A stretch of DNA of 64,000 bases from the NCBI GenBank assembly GCA_033549345.1, contig JAWSUT010000006.1, forward strand, positions 56,060 to 120,059. The letters run 5' to 3'. Both the position numbers and the translations under genes were made by a program. Position 1 is the first letter of the stretch, and each line of letters begins with the position of its first letter. Source of the DNA: JAWSUT01 sp033549345 (lineage in GTDB: Bacteria > Bacillota > Dethiobacteria > Dethiobacterales > Dethiobacteraceae). Shown here piece by piece: positions 1 to 8,944 of this stretch. Below the pieces are notes generated by a model. It was not told where the DNA came from and did not search any database. It saw nothing but the letters and a program-made list of their open reading frames with translations.

Positions 1-1114
1 AGATACGTACATCCGGATTTTGCAGCTGGCTGAGAGCCTCTCCTATCCCCTCCCCGGTAATCATGGGCAGCAGCATCGCGATGGGGATAATCAAGAGCAT
101 TGCTACGCTGTTAAAAAGATAAATGGGAGTACGAATAAGCAGCTTAATTTCTCTGGCTGCAATGGCGCGGACGGGTGAAGTGCCTTTGCCCAGTTTTCGG
201 TCCAGCTGCTCTGCGCTTATGCTTTTACTACTTTGGATTTCATCTCCACCGATCAGGCCCTGGTAGAACAGCCTGTCACCGAGGTACAGCATCAATGCAA
301 AACCTGCTAGGCCCAAACCAACGTAGGCCAGCAAATTAAGGAGTGCGTTGGTGCCTGCTGCAGCCATGGCGCGGGTAGCAAGCAGGGCCGGCGGGAACGA
401 CCGACTGATAAGATTAACCAGCCCGTTGTCAACAAAAAGAGACTGAAAAAAGTCTGCGTCAACATTGGCCGGCAGCCGGTTAAGGAAGTAATTCATCACC
501 AGTACAGCTGCAATGAGAAGTACCATCCCTGCAAAGCGCAGTGTATCCTTGCGTCTTCCCAGATTTGTCACGCGCATCATAAAGAGAATCACGGCGGCCA
601 CGGCCGCCAGAGGGATAACAGGTAAAAAGAGATAAACCATGATACCCGAAAACCAGTAGTAGATTCCGGCATTTTGGCCAAGACCGTAGATGAAGAGGAC
701 AGGTAGAAAAAAAGGTAATATCGTCAGGTATTCATGGGCCAGGACTGTGACAAATTTAGCGCCGATAATCTCACGGGGTAAAAAAGGCAGCGGAATTAAA
801 ACAGGGAGATCCCGAGAGAAGTAAAACGTGGACATGATGTAGCCGATGCCAAAGAATAGTACCACCAGGCTGGCAAAGACCAGGGTAAGTGTCAGAACAA
901 GTTCGGGCTGACCATACATAACGCCTGTATTGTAAATTTCGCGCACACCGTTTATGTAGAGGAACCAGTACATCGGTGCCAGACTGAAGAGAATAAGCAC
1001 TGCCAGACCGAGGAAACCAACTGCTTTTTTCTTGTCATGTTTGGCATACCACTTAAGCGCTGAAAGGCTGTAGGCAACTTTTAACTGCAGCTTGATTAAT
1101 TGTAAAAGGCTCAT
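1..1114 (-). CDS. ABC-2 type transporter permease, C-terminus cut by window edge
   Basis: The reading frame stays open from an ATG at 1114 to the left edge (over 370 residues), so the C-terminus is missing. The translation begins MSLLQLIKLQLKVAYS and has long hydrophobic stretches separated by short basic loops, as in large ABC-2 export permeases with a cytoplasmic N-terminus. Its ATG overlaps the stop of the upstream ATP-binding gene (ATGA, 1111-1114), so the two are translationally coupled and probably form one exporter. The substrate cannot be read from sequence. A PadR regulator encoded divergently may control it. The permease role is fairly sure; the substrate is unknown. Confidence 0.85.
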   Translation of the reverse strand, partial: MSLLQLIKLQLKVAYSLSALKWYAKHDKKKAVGFLGLAVLILFSLAPMYWFLYINGVREIYNTGVMYGQPELVLTLTLVFASLVVLFFGIGYIMSTFYFSRDLPVLIPLPFLPREIIGAKFVTVLAHEYLTILPFFLPVLFIYGLGQNAGIYYWFSGIMVYLFLPVIPLAAVAAVILFMMRVTNLGRRKDTLRFAGMVLLIAAVLVMNYFLNRLPANVDADFFQSLFVDNGLVNLISRSFPPALLATRAMAAAGTNALLNLLAYVGLGLAGFALMLYLGDRLFYQGLIGGDEIQSSKSISAEQLDRKLGKGTSPVRAIAAREIKLLIRTPIYLFNSVAMLLIIPIAMLLPMITGEGIGEALSQLQNPDVRI

Positions 1115-1836
1115 GCTTCTGTCAGCTCCAGGAAGATATTTTCCAGGGACTCCCTGTTCTGTGACTGCTGTCTCAACTCGTCCATGGTGCCCAGGGCCAC
1201 CAGCTTGCCGTTTCTGATAATCCCGATTCTGTCACAGAGTTTTTCCGCCACTTCCAGGACATGGGTGGAAAAAAACACCGTTTTGCCGCTATTTGTATGC
1301 TCCCGCATATATTCTTTGAGATTGTGCGCCGAGCGCGGATCAAGACCCACCATCGGTTCATCGAGAATAAAAACATCCGGTTGGTGCAAAAGTGCCCCGA
1401 TTAAAATGATTTTCTGGCGCATACCATGGGAATAGCTTTGGATAAGGTTGCCCACCGCTTTTTTCATTTCAAACAAATCCAGAAAGCGGTTGAGGCGTTC
1501 TTTACGAATATCTGCGGGTACATTGTAAACATCACCCAGGAAGTTAAGGTATTCGATTCCTGTCAGTTTTTCATAAACTTCCGGGTTGTCGGGCACATAG
1601 CTAATGGACCGTTTAACCGCCAGGGGTTCCCGGCTGATGTCATGCCCGTTTATTTTTACAGTACCGGTGTCGTTCTTTAGCAGTCCCACCATCATTTTAA
1701 TTGTTGTTGTTTTGCCTGCTCCGTTGGGGCCAAGAAAGCCGAAAATTTCGCTGTCTTTCACCGTCAGGGACAAATCATCGACTGCTTTTACAGTACCTTT
1801 GTTATAGCTTTTGGAGATTCTGTTGAGTTCGATCAA
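1111..1836 (-). CDS. ABC transporter ATP-binding protein
   Basis: This is the nucleotide-binding subunit of an ABC-2 exporter. Walker A (GPNGAGKTT), the signature region (SHGMRQK), Walker B (VFILDEPMVGLDP) and the switch histidine (FFSTHVLE) are all intact. It couples ATP hydrolysis to the permease encoded immediately downstream, with which it overlaps by ATGA. The frame can be opened with GTG at 1845, but that codon sits inside the best ribosome binding site (AGGTGG, 1842-1847). A TTG at 1836, five bases after the site, is preferred here. The gene is divergent from the PadR/HAAS pair, with 168 bp between the starts. Confidence 0.93.
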   Translation of the reverse strand: MIELNRISKSYNKGTVKAVDDLSLTVKDSEIFGFLGPNGAGKTTTIKMMVGLLKNDTGTVKINGHDISREPLAVKRSISYVPDNPEVYEKLTGIEYLNFLGDVYNVPADIRKERLNRFLDLFEMKKAVGNLIQSYSHGMRQKIILIGALLHQPDVFILDEPMVGLDPRSAHNLKEYMREHTNSGKTVFFSTHVLEVAEKLCDRIGIIRNGKLVALGTMDELRQQSQNRESLENIFLELTEA

Positions 1837-1960
1837 TGCAACCACCTGCTTCTGTGGAGAAATAGTTTCCCCGTAATATTGTTTACAGCAGTCATTTCTT
1901 TACTCAGTCAAACTATTCCTTCTCATTTCTGTTAAGTTTTCTTTATGCCTTGTTTTAAAT

Positions 1961-1983
1961 TATACCTTGCATTAAAAGGTATA
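1961..1983. promoter_or_regulatory. Operator-like inverted repeat in front of the PadR gene
   Basis: TATACCTT and AAGGTATA form a perfect 8-bp inverted repeat with a 7-bp spacer, 21 bp before the PadR start. A minus-strand TATAAT (1959-1964) and a plus-strand TATATT (1980-1985) overlap its two arms. One bound regulator could therefore control both the ABC operon and the regulator operon. That PadR binds here is inference. Confidence 0.5.
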
Positions 1984-2004
1984 TTATTTTAAAATGGTGT
2001 TAAT

Positions 2005-2337
2005 ATGAAAAACAATAATTCGCTTGTTCAGATTAAAAAGGGAGCACTGGAGTATTGCGTCCTGGCTGTTATCAATGAAGGGGAAAAGTATGGCTACGAG
2101 ATTGTCAAAATCCTGACACAGCGCGGTATGACAACAAGGGAAGGAACCATCTATCCCCTGCTGTCACGTTTGCTGAAAGACAGGCTGGTGGAGGCGGCCT
2201 GGCGGGAGACGGACGGCGGAGTTCCCCGAAAGTATTACCTGATAACAGATAAAGGGCTTGCTTCATTGCGTGAATTTAAGGAGAGCTGGTCGGAGTATTC
2301 CGAAATTGTGGACAGTATCTTAAGGGAGGTCAACTAA
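2005..2337 (+). CDS. PadR family transcriptional regulator
   Basis: This 110-residue protein has the PadR winged-helix pattern: a helix with LEYCVLAVI, GEKYGYEIV, then TREGTIYPLLSRL as recognition helix and a wing with PRKYYLITDKG. Small PadR proteins of this type are dimeric repressors, often controlling a neighbouring exporter. The stop is followed at once by the ATG of a HAAS-domain membrane protein, a common partnership in which the membrane protein may modulate the regulator. The ribosome site is weak (GGTG). An inverted repeat at 1961-1983 is a candidate autoregulatory operator. Confidence 0.92.
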   Translation: MKNNNSLVQIKKGALEYCVLAVINEGEKYGYEIVKILTQRGMTTREGTIYPLLSRLLKDRLVEAAWRETDGGVPRKYYLITDKGLASLREFKESWSEYSEIVDSILREVN

Positions 2338-2985
2338 ATGGATGGCAGGGCAGAAAGAATACTTAACGATTATCTTGCAGATGTGGAGCGGGAACTGGGA
2401 GCCGTCTCTTCTTCTGCACGCCGGGAATTTATTGCTGAGATTCGCTCCCACCTTTTGGAGGAATGGCAGCACAGCCCGGAACAGAACTCGGCAGCGATGC
2501 TGAATATTCTGGAGCGATTTGGCGATGCAAGGGAGATTGCTGCGGAGTTTCGGGAAAAAAACAATTTGGCACCGGTATCACACGCTCCGTCCCAGCATTC
2601 TGTGCCTCCTGTGCTGATTGTGATTCTGACCATCTTCTTATGGCCGGTGGGTATTGTTCTGGCCTGGCTCTCCCCTGCCTGGCAGCAAAAACACAAGTTT
2701 TTGGCAACGGTATTACCGGTAATTGCTATTATTGCTCTGTTAGCTTTTGCCATCCCGGCACGTACCTATTACACCAGTTCCACCACATGGGAATACAGTG
2801 AAACCAGGGAAATCAGAGAAGACGGCAGCATCGGGGATATTCGGGTTGAACAGGACAGAGCACCCGGCCCGGTGATGAATATCTTTTCAATGTTTCTTAT
2901 GATACTGACCTTTTCTCTTATTCTAATTGGCAATCCTCTCGGCTCCGGCATTTATCTCGCAGCCACAATGGAACGTGCTCCGTAA
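2338..2985 (+). CDS. HAAS/DUF1700-like membrane protein, PadR partner
   Basis: The 215-residue protein starts with a roughly 75-residue charged helical domain (LNDYLADVERELG, IRSHLLEEW, FGDAREIAAEF). That pattern matches HAAS/DUF1700 domains, which accompany PadR regulators. It is followed by three hydrophobic segments near residues 91-112, 121-141 and 181-200. The ATG directly abuts the PadR stop, with GGGAGGTC as ribosome site inside the PadR end, so expression is coupled. It probably sits in the cytoplasmic membrane and may sense membrane state or sequester the regulator. That role is inferred from the partnership. Confidence 0.8.
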   Translation: MDGRAERILNDYLADVERELGAVSSSARREFIAEIRSHLLEEWQHSPEQNSAAMLNILERFGDAREIAAEFREKNNLAPVSHAPSQHSVPPVLIVILTIFLWPVGIVLAWLSPAWQQKHKFLATVLPVIAIIALLAFAIPARTYYTSSTTWEYSETREIREDGSIGDIRVEQDRAPGPVMNIFSMFLMILTFSLILIGNPLGSGIYLAATMERAP

Positions 2986-3082
2986 CGCAACCCTGAACCT
3001 CAGCGTAGAGATGTAAAAATGGCTCATATCATGTTATTATTAATTAAACTAACCAAAAAACCTTTTTAGGGAGGACGTGAGG

Positions 3083-3559
3083 TTGATCTATAATAAAACA
3101 TATATAGGGGTACTGGCCTTTTCACCGGTGGTCATAGGTTATGTCTTAAATCTTTCGATAATGCTCCCTTTGTTTAGTTTACTGCAATTTGTTATACCCT
3201 TTATCTTATTGGCTTATTGGTTCTGGGTAGGCGGAAAGTTTGCTGAGGTTGTTAAAAATTCGTTCGCGGCTGTATTGGCCGGCAATTTCTTCGGTATTGT
3301 CTCATTTCTTATCTACTATTGGCAGTTTATTTTTCTTACAGGTGAGAACCGGTCATTATGGTTAGCCGTTATCTCCCAGATGTTTAATGCCCCATTATCT
3401 TTCATTACTGTGCGGGCAGGCAGCATATTTGAGAGTGCCCCAAACACCTTTAGCCAAACTTCGGTCACTGCATCCCAGGCTGTTGGACTTCTGTTGATGG
3501 TGCTGACATTTAGTACAGGATATTTTCATACAAAGAATAAACGCAAGGTCACAAGATAA
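3083..3559 (+). CDS. Hypothetical membrane protein
   Basis: About 158 residues, mostly hydrophobic, with roughly four membrane segments and no recognised catalytic motif. A TTG at 3083 sits eight bases after AGGGAGG (3068-3074) and is preferred. A GTG at 3077 gives only two bases of spacing. It stands alone: 97 bp after the HAAS gene and convergent with a lipoprotein gene, separated by a 52-bp near-perfect palindrome. Function unknown. Confidence 0.65.
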   Translation: MIYNKTYIGVLAFSPVVIGYVLNLSIMLPLFSLLQFVIPFILLAYWFWVGGKFAEVVKNSFAAVLAGNFFGIVSFLIYYWQFIFLTGENRSLWLAVISQMFNAPLSFITVRAGSIFESAPNTFSQTSVTASQAVGLLLMVLTFSTGYFHTKNKRKVTR

Positions 3560-3560
3560 A

Positions 3561-3612
3561 AAGACTATACGCAAAAGAGTGTAAAGCTTTGCACTCTTTT
3601 GCGTATAGTCTT
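3561..3612. terminator. 52-bp near-perfect palindrome between convergent genes
   Basis: Arms AAGACTATACGCAAAAGAGTG and its complement flank an AAAGCTTT centre; only one T/G pair breaks the symmetry. It lies between the stops of the membrane protein (3559) and the lipoprotein (3628). It can form a long hairpin on either strand and may act as a bidirectional terminator, although no long T tract follows. Confidence 0.6.
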
Positions 3613-3627
3613 ATGTTTAAACCTTGC

Positions 3628-4179
3628 TTAGAGACTCTCATAGAAATCCTGATACCTGATTGCTTGTTCTATCTCTGTAAAGCTTTTACCGAAGGTAAGC
3701 AGCAGCAGATTGTCTTGCCCCTGGTGGATAGTCAATGTGACCAGTTCTTTTTCGGTGTCGGGAACACAATAAATGTACATCCCCTTGCCCGCCTCATCCG
3801 TTAGGGCGCCAAAGTAGATGAGGTTGTCGCTTTCAAGTTCCAGGACATCGTAGTCCCCCTGCAAATCGAGGTTCACTGTCATACGCATGCCCTTAACTTC
3901 CCCCTGGGCCTGCCAGCGGTTATCCTGCTGCGCCAGCACAGTAAGGGAAAGAGAAACGTCCTCCAGCGGCCGGCCGTTATTAAACACATTTTCAGCGAGC
4001 TTTATTTGTTCGGGAGTCATAAAGCTTGTATCCAGTTCGGCGGAGATGATGATGGCTTTATCCTGGATGCCGTTATTTACAGGCTCCACCGGTATACCCG
4101 GGTCACCTCTCTGTACACAGCCAATCCCTGAGAAAAAAAGAATACATAGTATAATAGCGAGGAATATTTGTTTTAGCAA
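3628..4179 (-). CDS. Lipoprotein of unknown function
   Basis: The 183-residue product starts with a short basic and hydrophobic signal (MLKQIFLAIILCILFF) and a lipobox SGIGC, so it should be cleaved and lipid-anchored outside the membrane. The mature part is acidic and appears beta-rich, with no motif I recognise. The start is a TTG five bases after AAGGGGAG. It faces the membrane-protein gene across the 3561-3612 palindrome and lies downstream of the histidine kinase, which is separated from it by a terminator at 4323-4355. Confidence 0.75.
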   Translation of the reverse strand: MLKQIFLAIILCILFFSGIGCVQRGDPGIPVEPVNNGIQDKAIIISAELDTSFMTPEQIKLAENVFNNGRPLEDVSLSLTVLAQQDNRWQAQGEVKGMRMTVNLDLQGDYDVLELESDNLIYFGALTDEAGKGMYIYCVPDTEKELVTLTIHQGQDNLLLLTFGKSFTEIEQAIRYQDFYESL

Positions 4180-4322
4180 AGTGGCTCCCCTTCCCTGAGC
4201 AATCTGCCTCTCTTATATAGACATGAGATAACGGGATAAGGTTCCACTTTAATTTATATTTGTTGGAATGCGACGTTTCCCTGGAGACTGGGCTGACGGA
4301 CCAAACATCCCTAAAAAGTAGG

Positions 4323-4355
4323 AGCATATCATCCCGTGATATGCTCCTTTTTTGA
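4323..4355 (-). terminator. Intrinsic terminator of the histidine kinase gene
   Basis: GGAGCATATCA and TGATATGCTCC form an 11-bp stem that includes the kinase stop codon. On the minus strand it is followed by TACTTTTT. Confidence 0.75.
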
Positions 4356-6911
4356 ATGAATGGTTTCCAGTAAGACCTGGCCCAGTTCATTTAAAACGAA
4401 TGGTTTGGCAACCACTCCGCTAAATCCGTATTTACCGTAATTGGAGAGGACGTTGTTGTTGGCATAACCGCTTGATACAATTGCCTTGACCCCGGGGTCT
4501 ACTGCGTGCAGTTTTCTGACAGTTTCCTCTCCCCCCATACTCCCACGAATTGTGAGGTCTAAGATTACTGCAACAAATTTTTCATCCGTTTGCATGGCTT
4601 TCGTATACACATCTATTGCCTGGTTTCCGTCTCTTACATAGGTTGACTTATAACCCAACAGTTCCAGCATCTCACAAACTACTTTGCCAATGGCTTCATC
4701 ATCATCCATAACCAGAATGTGTCCCTGCCCGTCAACAGGTGTCTTATTTCTACTTAATGAACTAAAGTGTAGATGGTCTGAAGTGGAAATGGGCAAAGAT
4801 ATCTTAAACGTACTCCCTTCTCCAACTTTAGAATCAACTTCAAGGATTCCGTTATGTTTCTTAATAATGGAATAACAAACCGCCAGCCCGAGGCCGCTCC
4901 CTGTTTCCTTGGTTGTAAAATAAGGGTCAAAGATTTTCTGAATAATGGTTTCAGGTATACCCAACCCTTCATCACGAATTGCAATTCTTACATAGTTACT
5001 TTTTTTGACTTCACATGTATTTATGTCAATATGAATTGTACCCCCGCCTGGCATCGCCTGAACTGCATTAAGAATCAGATTGTTGATGACCTGGCCAATT
5101 TGATTGCTGTCAATGTCAACATACGGCACATCTTCCGAACAAAATGAGAAATTAACATTGGAGCCACATAATGCAAACTCAGCGGCATCTCTCACAACAT
5201 CAACAACAGAAGCAGTTTGCTTAATGGGGGCTCCACCCTTAGCAAACGTGAGCAGTTGTTTAGTCAGGTCTTTTGTCTGAAACGCTGCTGCTTCAACCTC
5301 ACTCAGTTTGTGCAGAACCCTTTCAGGGTCATTTATAACGTTCTTTGCAATGGAAAGGTTTCCCAAAAGTATTGTTAAAAGATTATTAAAGTCGTGCGCT
5401 ATGCCGCCTGCCAGAATTCCCAGAGATTCCAATTTGGTTGCCTTTGTCTGTTCCTCTTCAATTTTCTTTTGGATGGTTATATCCCGTACGATAAGCTGTA
5501 AGACCTGCCTCGATTGGTAAGTAAACGGTATGCATACCCACTGAATGTCAATAACTTTTCCATCACTGCGTTTTATTTGTCCGTTGTTAAAGCAGGTCGT
5601 ACTTTTTGATTTAAGTACATGAATATAAGCACGCGTGAGCTTACGTAACGACTGTTTAGTAAATAACTGATCCAGTTTCTTTCCTAAAAGACAACCCGGT
5701 TCCACCTGTCCTGACAGGTTAACAGCAGCGCTGTTAGCAAAAACGATTTCCCTTCTGTGTAAAATAAATACAGCATCCGGCATTAATTCAATAAGGTTTC
5801 TATATTGCTCCATGGTTTTTTTCAGGTTAATCTCCGATAACTTTCTCTCCGTTATATCTTGTGTTACCCCAAACATTCTAACAGGATTCCCAAAGCTATC
5901 GTATTCTGTTTTCCCTTTATTGTAGACCCACCGCAGATTCCCCCTGCGCGTTCGAATCCGGTGCTCAGATGAGTAATTATTGGTCTGCAAAGATTGGCTG
6001 ATTTGTTTACTCACTTCTGCAGAATCTTCGGGCAAGATATGCTTCGTAAAAAAATCCAGAGTTAACTCTTCACGAACCGGGTCCATTTCAAAGATACGAA
6101 AAACCGGCTCTGACCAGAAAATCTTGTTACGGAGGATATCCCATTCCCAGTTGCCAATAAGAGCTGTTTCCTGTGCTTCAATCAGCCGCTGCCGGCTTTT
6201 CTTCAGCTCTGTTTCTGCAGTTTTCAGTTGACTAATATCACGGCCCACTGCCTGAACTTCTATAACCTTCCCTGTTTCATCCCTGATTGCATAGTCCTGC
6301 CAGGCAATCCAGCGCCACCCATGAATAGTTTTCGCTCGCTGTTCCACATATACCCTGTATGGTTCATCATATAATTTTTTCATTTCCCTTAGAGTTGCAT
6401 CCAGATCTTCCGGGTGCACAAGAGGCAAAAAACTCTGTCCGATCAGTTCATCCCTGGTTTTACCAAAGGCCCGGCAATACGCATCATTCACGTACAAGAA
6501 TCTTCCATCCATGTCTACCCGGACAACAAAGTCAAGATTGGATTCGATAATTTCGGCTAAGTAATTTTTGCTCTCAAGCAGTTTGTTCTCTGCTTGTTTG
6601 TGTTCCGTGATCTCTACACCCGAAAGCATGATGTAATTTATGCCTTTGTTGTAAAGCGGTGTAACTGACCACCGGAATACCTGCCGTTCCCCGGATTCTA
6701 CAGTTATATCAGAATCAAAACAGCCTTGGGAACCCAGCGTTTGTTTCGTTAGGTTTTCAACAATTCTATCTGACTCTTTGGCAGGTAATTGCTTAAAGGC
6801 ATGATTCATTTTCACTGCTTTTGTCTGATCATTAACTACGCATACTGGAAAGGGAACTGAATTTAGAACTAAATCGGCAAAATTCTCTTCAAATACAGTT
6901 TTCCCACCCAT
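4329..6911 (-). CDS. Multi-PAS hybrid sensor histidine kinase with C-terminal receiver
   Basis: The 860-residue protein has no membrane segment and should be cytoplasmic. About four PAS units fill the first 480 residues (for example YVNDAYCRAFGKTRDELIG and the PAC-like GWRWIAWQDYAIRDETGKV). A HisKA box follows with the phospho-acceptor histidine in LAGGIAHDFNNLL, then a HATPase domain (NLILNAVQAMPGGG; DEGLGIPE; TGSGLGLAVCYSI). A receiver domain ends the protein, with acidic pocket MDDDEA, phospho-acceptor VILDLTI and conserved lysine in AKPF. No partner regulator is adjacent, so the output is unclear. GGAGGGG precedes the ATG. Signal and target are unknown; the architecture is secure. Confidence 0.93.
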   Translation of the reverse strand: MGGKTVFEENFADLVLNSVPFPVCVVNDQTKAVKMNHAFKQLPAKESDRIVENLTKQTLGSQGCFDSDITVESGERQVFRWSVTPLYNKGINYIMLSGVEITEHKQAENKLLESKNYLAEIIESNLDFVVRVDMDGRFLYVNDAYCRAFGKTRDELIGQSFLPLVHPEDLDATLREMKKLYDEPYRVYVEQRAKTIHGWRWIAWQDYAIRDETGKVIEVQAVGRDISQLKTAETELKKSRQRLIEAQETALIGNWEWDILRNKIFWSEPVFRIFEMDPVREELTLDFFTKHILPEDSAEVSKQISQSLQTNNYSSEHRIRTRRGNLRWVYNKGKTEYDSFGNPVRMFGVTQDITERKLSEINLKKTMEQYRNLIELMPDAVFILHRREIVFANSAAVNLSGQVEPGCLLGKKLDQLFTKQSLRKLTRAYIHVLKSKSTTCFNNGQIKRSDGKVIDIQWVCIPFTYQSRQVLQLIVRDITIQKKIEEEQTKATKLESLGILAGGIAHDFNNLLTILLGNLSIAKNVINDPERVLHKLSEVEAAAFQTKDLTKQLLTFAKGGAPIKQTASVVDVVRDAAEFALCGSNVNFSFCSEDVPYVDIDSNQIGQVINNLILNAVQAMPGGGTIHIDINTCEVKKSNYVRIAIRDEGLGIPETIIQKIFDPYFTTKETGSGLGLAVCYSIIKKHNGILEVDSKVGEGSTFKISLPISTSDHLHFSSLSRNKTPVDGQGHILVMDDDEAIGKVVCEMLELLGYKSTYVRDGNQAIDVYTKAMQTDEKFVAVILDLTIRGSMGGEETVRKLHAVDPGVKAIVSSGYANNNVLSNYGKYGFSGVVAKPFVLNELGQVLLETIHSKKEHITG

Positions 6912-7045
6912 AGTACCCCTCCAATCACTGATATAGTAACGAATACTACAGCTATTTACAATATTCTTGGTCTCTTATTATTTTCCTTTGTTGTAGAAAG
7001 TAACATTGTGTCGAATAACAAGGTGGCTTTGTTTACATGTTCTTA

Positions 7046-7084
7046 ATCAGAAACGCAACGTGCGGGTCACGTTGCGTTTCTGAT
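7046..7084. terminator. Strong hairpin after the MBL hydrolase gene
   Basis: A perfect 17-bp stem (ATCAGAAACGCAACGTG and complement) with a five-base loop lies eight bases after the MBL stop. T-richness is modest on both sides (TTGATTATT on plus), so termination on the minus strand is likely but not certain. Confidence 0.65.
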
Positions 7085-7091
7085 TTGATTA

Positions 7092-8063
7092 TTATCCCTG
7101 TATCTCACCTGTCCACTCTTTGCCCGTGGGCGTAAACATGGTTGATGCAGCCGGATCGTTCTGTGTCTCTGTCAGCCAGCCCCGGTCTGTTAACCAGTCA
7201 AGATGGGCACAGGCCTCTGCCACGGCCAGATACACATCCCAGCCTGTAAGTAACCTATAGAGCCGGGTGGCCACATCATAGGGTGTGCTGCCATTGCCCA
7301 CCAGAGCTAACATCTTACCCAGACGGTCCCTGTGCTGCTCACGGACAGCACTAATGCGCTGCCCTGGCTGCAGAACCGTTTTTCCGTGGCCGGGGTAAAC
7401 TGCTGCAAGAGACAGCTTTTCCAGGCGGTCCAGCGTGGTAAGGTATGCCGCGAGGCTTTTTGTGCGGCCGCCGGGCTGAAGGTGCAGCTCGGGCAAAGGA
7501 TTGGGACTCACGTGCTGCAGGAGCGTGTCCCCGCCAAAAAGAAGGGCTTGATCCTTCTGCAGGAAAGCCACATGGCCGCCACAGTGGCCGGGTACCGCTA
7601 AAACGGTGAGTCGGAAACGGCCAAGGTCGATGTGCTGCCCTTCTCTAAGCGGCAGAAACTCGGAAAGATAGCCGTTAAAGTTGTTTTCCCCCACTTGCCT
7701 GAATGAATCCAGAGCCTGCGGTGCTGTTCCCATCTTACGCAGAAACTCCTCCCGGTACGTAAATAACGGAATACCGGAGAGTTTGGCCGCTTCATCCGGA
7801 TGGATGTAAACTTTTGCACCGAGGCCGTGGAACCAGCCGGCCAGGCCGGAATGGTCGCTGTGGCCGTGGGTAATGAGGACGCGGCCGATATCACCGGGGG
7901 CCAGGCCTTCCTTTGCCAGAGCATCGCAAAGTGCCCGGCGGGCAGGGGGCCAGTCGGGGCCGGTATCAATCAGGGTGGGGACGTCTCCGCGGAACAGATA
8001 GACATTTGTCGGCCCGATAGCAAACGGGGTGGAGATGCGCAGGCAGGTAAAGCAGTTAATCAC
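7092..8063 (-). CDS. MBL-fold metallohydrolase
   Basis: The 323-residue protein has the metallo-beta-lactamase metal site: HGHSDHSG near residue 65, a further histidine in VPGHCGGHV, an aspartate in LFGGDTLL and a late histidine in YPGHGKTV. Members hydrolyse thioesters, glutathione conjugates or lactones; the exact substrate is not visible. It is the last gene of the crt-thl-hbd operon, 14 bp after hbd. A role in acyl-CoA thioester turnover is therefore plausible but is inference. The GTG start has a poor ribosome site, suggesting reliance on coupling. Confidence 0.88.
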   Translation of the reverse strand: MINCFTCLRISTPFAIGPTNVYLFRGDVPTLIDTGPDWPPARRALCDALAKEGLAPGDIGRVLITHGHSDHSGLAGWFHGLGAKVYIHPDEAAKLSGIPLFTYREEFLRKMGTAPQALDSFRQVGENNFNGYLSEFLPLREGQHIDLGRFRLTVLAVPGHCGGHVAFLQKDQALLFGGDTLLQHVSPNPLPELHLQPGGRTKSLAAYLTTLDRLEKLSLAAVYPGHGKTVLQPGQRISAVREQHRDRLGKMLALVGNGSTPYDVATRLYRLLTGWDVYLAVAEACAHLDWLTDRGWLTETQNDPAASTMFTPTGKEWTGEIQG

Positions 8064-8077
8064 GGGTTCTGCTACTG

Positions 8078-8929
8078 TTAGTCATACTGATAAAATCCCC
8101 GCCCTGATTTACGTCCCAGATGTCCTGCGCGCACCATTTTCCGAATCAGGGGGCAGGGACGGTATTTGGAGTCACCCATCTCCGCATACAGATTATCCAG
8201 TACCATCAGCATCACATCCAGGCCGACCAGGTCGCACAGCGCCAGGGGCCCGATGGGGTGGTTGGCTCCCAACATCATCCCTTTGTCAATGTCTTCCCGG
8301 GAAGCCACACCTTCCTGCAGGACAAACACCGCTTCGTTTAGCATCGGTACCAGGATGCGGTTGACCACAAACAGCGGCGCTTCATTTACGGCAATCGGTT
8401 CCTTGCCCAGTGTCACAGACAGATCCATAGCTGCTGTGAAAATTTCATCGGAGGTTGCTTCGCCCCGGATGACTTCCACAAGCTTCATCACCGGTACCGG
8501 ATTAAAAAAGTGCATACCGACCACACGCTCGGGCCGTTTTGTGACGGACGCCATCTCGGTAATGCTCAGGCCGGAGGTGTTTGAAGCAAACCAGGCCTCA
8601 GGTTTGCAGATGCGGTCCAGCTCCCGGTAGATCTCTTTTTTCACAGCCATGTTTTCAAAGACGGCCTCGATGACTACATCGGCATCTGCCATGACGTCTA
8701 GCGATGTGCCGGTTTGCAGTTTATCCAGCTGAGAGTCTGCCGCTTCTCTGGAGAGTTTCCCCTTCTTGACCATTCTTTCCAGGTTTGCACTCACCATCCC
8801 GGCGCCACGTTGGATTAGTTCAGCAGAGACATCCTGCAGAAACACAGCAAAGCCTGCTCCCAGGGCTGCGGTGGCAATCCCGCTGCCCATTGTGCCCGCA
8901 CCGATTACGCCGATTGTCTTATTTCCCAT
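8078..8929 (-). CDS. hbd: 3-hydroxybutyryl-CoA dehydrogenase
   Basis: This 283-residue protein is the typical length for the short-chain enzyme that interconverts acetoacetyl-CoA and 3-hydroxybutyryl-CoA with NAD(P)H. The dinucleotide fold opens the protein (GVIGAGTMGSGIA), the conserved FFNPVPVMKLVEV stretch contains the active-site region, and FVVNRILVPMLNEA starts the C-terminal helical domain. AAAGGAGG precedes the ATG. It follows thiolase by 15 bp and precedes an MBL hydrolase by 14 bp, so it belongs to a butyrate or butyryl-CoA operon. No Bcd/Etf genes are present here. Confidence 0.94.
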   Translation of the reverse strand: MGNKTIGVIGAGTMGSGIATAALGAGFAVFLQDVSAELIQRGAGMVSANLERMVKKGKLSREAADSQLDKLQTGTSLDVMADADVVIEAVFENMAVKKEIYRELDRICKPEAWFASNTSGLSITEMASVTKRPERVVGMHFFNPVPVMKLVEVIRGEATSDEIFTAAMDLSVTLGKEPIAVNEAPLFVVNRILVPMLNEAVFVLQEGVASREDIDKGMMLGANHPIGPLALCDLVGLDVMLMVLDNLYAEMGDSKYRPCPLIRKMVRAGHLGRKSGRGFYQYD

Positions 8930-8944
8930 CTTTGCGCCTCCTTT

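Noticed and set aside
8029..8630. Plus-strand frames over hbd and its neighbours
   Set aside because: They are antisense shadows of well-supported minus-strand enzymes, with no motifs or ribosome sites of their own.
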